Below are positions 7,031 to 11,388 of a stretch of 11,388 bases of DNA, piece after piece. The DNA is taken from contig JABMRP010000277.1 of assembly GCA_013202535.1 (NCBI GenBank), forward strand, positions 1 to 11,388, written 5' to 3'. Position numbers and translations under genes: made by a program. The notes beneath the pieces were generated by a model. That model was not told where the DNA came from. It saw nothing but the letters and a program-made list of their open reading frames with translations, and ran no database searches. Source of the stretch: Planctomycetota bacterium (GTDB lineage: Bacteria; Planctomycetota; Planctomycetia; Pirellulales; Thermoguttaceae). Every line of letters begins with the position of its first letter. Within the stretch, counting starts at the first letter, position 1.

Positions 7031-8000
7031 CGTCAACACGCCGATTAACACGAGCACGGGCTGGCTGAAATCGATCGCATGGGCGGAGATTCTCGGGAAT
7101 TACGGTGCCCAACTTGTTTTCCTGACGCTGATCGCGGCATGCGCGTTGAGTACCCCCAAGTTCTTCTCTTTGGGCACGCTGGAAATCACGCTTCTCGATG
7201 TGTTTCCCGTGATGCTCGTCGCCTTGGGGATGACCCTGGTGATCTCTTCCGGCGGGATCGACATCTCGGTCGGAGCCATCATGGCGATCTCCGGGGCCGT
7301 TACCGTGGCGCTTTACACCTCGGGCGTTGGATGGGTTCTGTCGATGGGCTGCGGAATTGGCGCGGCCGCCTTGTGTGGCCTCTTCAATGGGGTCCTGATC
7401 TCGATTTTCAGAATCCAACCAATTATCGTAACGCTCGTGGTCATGATTGCCGGGAGAGGCCTGGCCAGAAGAATCCAGGTAGACCCCACGACTTCGCTGA
7501 AATCCACGCCTTTCGATACGCTTGGCTTGTACCGAATAGCGGGCAAGGTTCCCGTCCAGATAGTGATCATGTTGGCGGTTATCGCCGTCATGCTCTTTGT
7601 CGTTAAGAAAACCGTGTTTGCGAAAAACACCGAGGCGATCGGCGACAACCCCCGCGCCGCGCGGCTGGTCGGGGTCAACACGCTGACGACAACGGTTGGC
7701 GTCTACGTCGTGTGCGGTGTTTTGTGTGCCATTGCCGGAATCATGACCATCGCGCGAATCGCCCAATTAAACGCCGTAACACTGGGGGGTTTCATCGAAC
7801 TCGACGCCATCGCGGCGGTCGCGATCGGAGGAACTCCCTTTTCCGGCGGCAGGGCGAGAATCCTGGGGACGATCACCGGAGCGATCATTGTTATCCTGGT
7901 TGGCGTGATCGTCGGCTTGAATAAGATGCCGGACGACTATGCGAAGGTGTTTAAGGCCTTGATCATTGTTATCGCCATGTGGGCGCAAAGAAGGAAGTAG
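7020..8000 (+). CDS. Sugar ABC transporter permease, YtfT-like, 326 aa
   Basis: This inner-membrane permease of the BPD_transp_2 (RbsC/MglC/AraH) family forms half of the translocation channel. Hydrophobic segments begin around residues 30-45 and 58-76 and recur to the C-terminus. The family motif 'GGIDISVGAIMAIS' follows from residue 78. The ATPase-contacting loop 'IGDNPRAARLVGVN' is at 207-220, and 'ELDAIAAVAIGGTPFSGG' comes later. Two in-frame ATGs exist. I prefer 7020 because GAGGGA (7006-7011) is correctly spaced for it; 7014 is only two bases away from that site and would give 328 aa. The gene starts inside the end of the ATPase gene. The second permease follows within 14 bases. Confidence 0.9.
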   Translation: MDRNVNTPINTSTGWLKSIAWAEILGNYGAQLVFLTLIAACALSTPKFFSLGTLEITLLDVFPVMLVALGMTLVISSGGIDISVGAIMAISGAVTVALYTSGVGWVLSMGCGIGAAALCGLFNGVLISIFRIQPIIVTLVVMIAGRGLARRIQVDPTTSLKSTPFDTLGLYRIAGKVPVQIVIMLAVIAVMLFVVKKTVFAKNTEAIGDNPRAARLVGVNTLTTTVGVYVVCGVLCAIAGIMTIARIAQLNAVTLGGFIELDAIAAVAIGGTPFSGGRARILGTITGAIIVILVGVIVGLNKMPDDYAKVFKALIIVIAMWAQRRK

Positions 8001-8014
8001 TACAGACAATCGGC

Positions 8015-9004
8015 ATGGATACAAAAACGGAAGTCACGACAAACAATCCGGGCACGGCAAGCCTGATGCAGTCGGAAGGCCCCCTTGTGGCACTTCTGGC
8101 TCTATGCGTTGTCGGGACCGTGTTCTTCCCCACGTTTCTCACGCCGCTGAATCTTGCCAACATTCTCCGGCAGGTTAGCCTGACGGGAATCGTCTCCATC
8201 GGAATGGCTTTTGTCATACTCTCCGGCGGAATCGATCTCTCGGTCGGATCGATCGCGGCGCTGGCGGCAGTTTTGGCGGCGAATCTCAGCGGTGAATACC
8301 CCTTCTTGGCAGTGCTGATCCCAATTCTCGCCGGAATCGGCATGGGTGCCCTCAATGGGCTGCTGATCACGCGAATGAAGATCCCCCCGTTTATCGCCAC
8401 GCTGGCGATGATGCTCGGCGCAACGGGACTGGCCTTTCTGCTCTCCGACGGAGAGTCCGCCCCATCGGACACTTCCGGGTGGTTCTCGCAAGTCACCAAT
8501 AGTGATATCCTGGGAGTTCCTTGCATTGGAGTGATCTTTGTCCTCGCACTCGGTGTTGCAATCATCGTCGCGAAACACACCCCTTTCGGGCGTAGCGTCT
8601 ATGCCATCGGCGGCAACGAGGAGGCCGCGAGAATGATGGGCTTGCATGTAAACAGGGACAAAATGCTCGCCTATATGCTTTCCGGCGGATGTGCCGCAAC
8701 GGCCGGCGTGTTGTATGCAGCGAGGTATACCGCGGTATCTCCCGGTGATTTTGCCGGCTGGGAACTCACGGCCATTGCCGCCGTCGTCATTAGTGGAACG
8801 TCCCTGACCGGAGGCATTGGGAAAATGGCCCATGTCTTGTATGGTGTGTTGATTCTGGGGACGATCCCAAACCTTATCAATAAACAAGGCACGTTGGACT
8901 CCCATGACGCCAACGTGATCACCGGAATCGTGTTACTGGCCGTGATCCTGTTGCAGTCTCGCATCGCAAATCAAGAAGAACATTCCCTTGGAGACATGGC
9001 GTGA
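8015..9004 (+). CDS. Sugar ABC transporter permease, YjfF-like, 329 aa
   Basis: This is the second BPD_transp_2 permease, presumably forming a heterodimeric channel with the preceding one. It has 'GGIDLSVGSIAALAAVLAAN' from residue 71, the cytoplasmic loop 'IGGNEEAARMMGLH' (198-211), 'ELTAIAAVVISGTSLTGG' and a final hydrophobic 'ITGIVLLAVILLQSR'. It resembles E. coli YjfF more than YtfT in the 'GTL.S' stretch and C-terminal pattern. I chose the ATG at 8015, which gives the usual length. A GTG at 7979 would extend it by 12 residues into the previous gene, and neither start has a good Shine-Dalgarno site. The last codons overlap the start of the transaldolase-like gene by 4 bases. Confidence 0.88.
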   Translation: MDTKTEVTTNNPGTASLMQSEGPLVALLALCVVGTVFFPTFLTPLNLANILRQVSLTGIVSIGMAFVILSGGIDLSVGSIAALAAVLAANLSGEYPFLAVLIPILAGIGMGALNGLLITRMKIPPFIATLAMMLGATGLAFLLSDGESAPSDTSGWFSQVTNSDILGVPCIGVIFVLALGVAIIVAKHTPFGRSVYAIGGNEEAARMMGLHVNRDKMLAYMLSGGCAATAGVLYAARYTAVSPGDFAGWELTAIAAVVISGTSLTGGIGKMAHVLYGVLILGTIPNLINKQGTLDSHDANVITGIVLLAVILLQSRIANQEEHSLGDMA

Positions 9005-10095
9005 ACCAGGAAAAGTACAAGAGCCCGCTGCATCAAATGACCCGATCCACGCCGACCTGCCTGTGGAACGACTCGGCATCCATCAAGGAATTGACCTACT
9101 CCATGGAGCACGGAGCGGTCGGCGCCACCTGCAACCCGTGCATCGTGCTGGATGTGTTGGACAAGGAGATGCACCTTTGGAAGGATCGCATTGACCAGCT
9201 TATCGAAACCATGCCCTCCGCCACGGAGGACCAAATCGCCTGGAAGCTGGTCGAGGAAATCTCCGTCAAGGGTGCCGCTTTGCTCAAGCCGGTCTTCGAC
9301 GAGCACGGCGGAAAGAACGGTCGGCTTTCGATTCAGACCGATCCGCGATTGTATCGCGATACCGACGCGCTGATAAACCAAGCGATACACTTCGACCAGT
9401 TGGCCCCGAATCTGATCGTCAAGGTCCCGGCCACCAAGGCGGGCGTGGCGGCCATGGAGGAGTTGACCTACCGGGGCGTGAGCATCAACGCCACGGTCAG
9501 TTTTGCCCTGTCGCAGTGTCTCGCCGTGGCCGAGGCCGTCGAGCGCGGCTTGACGCGGCGCGAGAAGGAAGGCAAAGACATCAGCACCATGGGCCCGGTC
9601 TGTACGATCATGGTGGGCCGAGTGGATGACTGGCTGAAGGTGGTCGCCGACCGGCAGAATATCATCACCGATCCCGGTTACTTGGAATGGGCCGGCGTGG
9701 CGACGTTCAAGAAGACCTACGAGATCTTCCGGGAGCGGGGCTATCGGCTGCGGCTTCTCTCGGCCGCGTTCCGCAACCATCTGCACTGGAGCGAGTTCAT
9801 CGGCGGCGACGTGGTCATCTCGCCGCCTTACGCGTGGCAACTTCGCTATAACGCCAGCGACGTCGAGGTGATCTCGCGGATCGATCAGCCGGTCGATCCC
9901 AAGCTCGTCGAAGAGCTTCGCAAAAAGTTCGTCGACTTCCGCCGCGCCTACGACGAGGACGGCATGACCATCGACGAGTTCGACACCTACGGCCCCACGG
10001 CACGGACTTTGCGTCAGTTCATCCAAGCCTCGCTCGATCTGGCAACCCTCATCCGCGACTTCATGATCCCCGACCCGGTTCTCGGCCTTCGGTGA
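9001..10095 (+). CDS. Transaldolase-family enzyme with aldolase-like Gln, 364 aa
   Basis: This is a class I Schiff-base (TIM-barrel) enzyme of the transaldolase superfamily. The GTG start at 9001 overlaps the permease stop (GTGA) and has GGAG at 8990-8993; an ATG at residue 13 is less likely. My by-eye alignment to remembered E. coli TalB gives D24 (Asp17), N45 (Asn35) in 'ATCNP', K141 (Schiff-base Lys132) in 'IVKVPAT', T165 (Thr156), and phosphate contacts R207 (Arg181) and R258 (Arg228). The differences are notable: Q112 in 'RLSIQTDPRL' replaces catalytic Glu96, T202 replaces Ser176, M204 replaces Phe178 and A256 replaces Ser226. Gln at the Glu96 site is the state in fructose-6-phosphate aldolase. 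The protein is longer than TalB, partly from an insert near residues 181-197. Coupling to the importer suggests it acts on the imported sugar after phosphorylation or isomerisation, for which no enzyme is in this window. The substrate is unknown. Confidence 0.8.
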   Translation: MNQEKYKSPLHQMTRSTPTCLWNDSASIKELTYSMEHGAVGATCNPCIVLDVLDKEMHLWKDRIDQLIETMPSATEDQIAWKLVEEISVKGAALLKPVFDEHGGKNGRLSIQTDPRLYRDTDALINQAIHFDQLAPNLIVKVPATKAGVAAMEELTYRGVSINATVSFALSQCLAVAEAVERGLTRREKEGKDISTMGPVCTIMVGRVDDWLKVVADRQNIITDPGYLEWAGVATFKKTYEIFRERGYRLRLLSAAFRNHLHWSEFIGGDVVISPPYAWQLRYNASDVEVISRIDQPVDPKLVEELRKKFVDFRRAYDEDGMTIDEFDTYGPTARTLRQFIQASLDLATLIRDFMIPDPVLGLR

Positions 10096-10216
10096 TCGGG
10101 CGGCGGGTTTTGTGCATTGAAGACGGAAGGACGTCCGGAACCAGGGTGCGGAACCCGAAATCGATGAAGGCAACCATCTTGCACAATTCACGACCCCCTC
10201 GTAGGGGTGGAATCCA

Positions 10217-10254
10217 AGCCGGGCAGGGTGTCTCTCGGTGTACCGGCTCTTTTT
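10217..10254 (+). terminator. Candidate Rho-independent terminator of the sugar operon
   Basis: AGCCGG (10217-10222) pairs with CCGGCT (10243-10248), followed by C and TTTTT. The 20-nt loop contains an alternative CGGT/ACCG hairpin. A second small hairpin, CCCCT-cgt-AGGGG, lies just upstream (10195-10207). The element sits about 120 bases after the transaldolase-like stop. Confidence 0.5.
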
Positions 10255-10287
10255 ATGGGAGTTCGATAGACGCCCGCACCAATAACC

Positions 10288-10316
10288 TTGTCACATCTCC
10301 ATGATTTTGTGATAAT
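10288..10316 (+). promoter_or_regulatory. Sigma70-type promoter for the AAA ATPase gene
   Basis: TTGTCA (10288-10293) and GATAAT (10311-10316) each differ from consensus at one base, are separated by exactly 17 bp, and the -10 has an extended TG (10308-10309). A second extended -10, TGC-TATACT (hexamer 10337-10342), lies downstream without a -35. The predicted leader is about 70 nt. Confidence 0.6.
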
Positions 10317-10373
10317 ACCGTATGAATAGGGCGTGCTATACTTATCTGAGGTGTGACAGGGCACGTTATCACG
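10289..10373. promoter_or_regulatory. Four GTGA-type half-sites around the promoter (possible operators)
   Basis: The word [TC]GTGA[CT]A occurs four times: reverse at 10289-10295 (overlapping the -35), forward at 10308-10314 (overlapping the -10), forward at 10352-10358 and reverse at 10367-10373. They form two opposed pairs with 12- and 8-nt spacers. The TGTGACA and GTGATAA copies are exact inverted repeats of each other across the region. Binding by a repressor is an inference. Confidence 0.4.
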
Positions 10374-10395
10374 AAAAACTCACAAGGTGGCGGCC

Positions 10396-11388
10396 ATGCT
10401 GCTTTCATTCTCTGTCGAGAACTTCCGCTCATTCGGTGCCGAAGAGACGCTCAATTTGCTGGCCGCCAAACGCATTGAGACCAACCCCCCCCACTGCTGT
10501 GAAATTCCGGATATCGGAGAGCACGCTCTTCGCGTCGCTTCCCTGTACGGTGCGAACGGGGCTGGGAAGTCAAACCTCGTTCGGGCCCTTGATCTCCTGA
10601 AGCGGCTGGTTCTACAAGGTACGTCGCCGGGCGAACCGATCCCACACGAACCGTTTCTTCTGGACGCGGAATCCCCAACCCAGCCGAGTTCCTTCGAGCT
10701 GCAATTCCTCCAGGAGGGCGAAGTCTTCCGCTACGGGGTGTGCTACGACGCCGAACGAGTCCACGAGGAATGGCTTGCAGTGTACGAAGGGAAGAAAGAG
10801 CGTAACCTTTTCACCCGGGTCAGCGACGAGGACGGGGCCGTCACGGTCAGTCTCGGACCAACGGCCAAGGATGCGAGTCATCCCGCCAAGATCAAGGCGC
10901 TTGCGGAAGTCGGCGCTCGACCAAATCAGTTGTTTCTGACGGAGGTCGTGAACCTGGATGATCCAGAGGCACAGGGCCCTCGCTTTGAACGGGCGATCAA
11001 GTGGTTCTCGTCCACGCTTGCGATCATCAAGGCCGGCGAACGATTCAAAATGCTTGCAGAGGCAATTGCCACGGATGAGATGTTTGCCAAGTTCGCCGCG
11101 AGGTTTCTGTGCGAGGCGAACACTGGAATCGCTGACCTGACGGTGCAGACGTCAGAAGTCCTGCGGTCCCAACTCGCCTCCACGCAATTCGGCGAAGCGG
11201 GGAAGTGTTTCGAGAATCATCCCGCTGCCGTGGGCATTCTTCGGACACCACGCGGAGAAGAAATGCTCGTCGTTCCATCGGCAAAGGACGCAGTTAAAGT
11301 GCGTAGGATTCTTGCACTACATGACGTGCCGGGGAAGGAACGGACCGAACTTCCTTTTCACCAGGAGTCCGATGGATCTCAGCGTTTG
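10396..11388 (+). CDS. AAA ATPase, AAA_15/AAA_21 (AbiLii-like, COG1106) group; 3' end outside window
   Basis: The reading frame is open from the ATG at 10396 to the window edge (331 codons), so the gene is truncated by the window, not broken. AAGGTGG (10384-10390) is a fair ribosome site. The N-terminus 'LLSFSVENFRSFGAEETLNL' is the standard opening of RecF/SMC-like AAA_15 ATPases. Walker A is 'GANGAGKS' (52-59). The last visible residues 'HQESDGSQRL' (322-331) match the ABC-type signature 'ESDGT.RL' of this group. Walker B and the D-loop would come next, outside the window. Proteins of this class occur as abortive-infection or other anti-phage ATPases, often beside a nuclease such as RloB or a DUF4435/TOPRIM protein; whether that is so here cannot be seen. 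A C8 run (10485-10492) lies near the 5' end. It has its own promoter and is separate from the sugar operon. Confidence 0.8.
   Translation, partial: MLLSFSVENFRSFGAEETLNLLAAKRIETNPPHCCEIPDIGEHALRVASLYGANGAGKSNLVRALDLLKRLVLQGTSPGEPIPHEPFLLDAESPTQPSSFELQFLQEGEVFRYGVCYDAERVHEEWLAVYEGKKERNLFTRVSDEDGAVTVSLGPTAKDASHPAKIKALAEVGARPNQLFLTEVVNLDDPEAQGPRFERAIKWFSSTLAIIKAGERFKMLAEAIATDEMFAKFAARFLCEANTGIADLTVQTSEVLRSQLASTQFGEAGKCFENHPAAVGILRTPRGEEMLVVPSAKDAVKVRRILALHDVPGKERTELPFHQESDGSQRL

Noticed and set aside
8971..10191. 406-codon open frame on the minus strand
   Set aside because: It is antisense to the transaldolase-like gene, whose active-site motifs are unmistakable on the + strand.
10322..10600. 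92-codon + strand frame after the promoter
   Set aside because: It overlaps the AAA ATPase in another frame. The ATPase frame carries Walker A and is better placed relative to a ribosome site.
1..11388. CRISPR arrays, tRNA or rRNA genes
   Set aside because: I saw no short regularly spaced direct repeats and no tRNA- or rRNA-like sequence anywhere in the window.

Overview
The window looks like chromosomal DNA from a planctomycete-like bacterium, probably of the Pirellulales type. The evidence is GC-rich coding sequence, a large secreted protein with a PEP-CTERM sorting tail, several starts without a clear Shine-Dalgarno site, and intergenic repeats that I associate from memory with planctomycete genomes. 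The taxonomic call is an inference. All convincing genes are on the + strand. The only minus-strand gene trace is a decayed IS3-type transposase tail.

Left part (1-1200): two small genes lie in tandem. The first encodes a papain-like cysteine peptidase. The second encodes a protein with a His/Cys dyad layout like DUF4347 and other caspase-fold (clan CD) proteins. Each is followed by a terminator-like hairpin. Next (1419-3533) is a secreted protein built from three tandem copies of a 217-residue module. Each copy carries one perfect EF-hand-type calcium loop, and the protein ends in a PEP-CTERM anchor.

Middle (3534-4296): about 760 bp without an intact gene. It holds a dispersed-type inverted repeat, a 13-nt palindrome, the junction of a degraded IS3 orfA/orfB, and a structured inverted repeat just upstream of the sugar operon.

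Main operon (4297-10095): a periplasmic sugar-binding protein, a double-domain sugar ABC ATPase, two different permeases and a transaldolase-family enzyme. The gene order and motifs match the E. coli ytfQ-ytfR-ytfT-yjfF (galactofuranose) importer. From the ATPase onward the genes overlap or nearly abut. The binding-protein gene is set apart by 223 bp containing a REP-like inverted repeat, which could make its expression differ from the rest. The terminal enzyme is translationally coupled to the second permease by a GTGA overlap. It keeps the transaldolase Schiff-base lysine but has Gln where transaldolase has its catalytic Glu, as in fructose-6-phosphate aldolase. The likely picture is import of a furanose-type or related sugar followed by aldol cleavage or transfer. 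A candidate terminator ends this unit.

Right edge (10288-11388): a strong-looking promoter surrounded by four GTGA-type half-sites drives an AAA ATPase of the AAA_15/AAA_21 (AbiLii-like, COG1106) group. The gene runs off the window at its signature motif. Such ATPases often belong to anti-phage modules, whose partner gene would lie just beyond the end.
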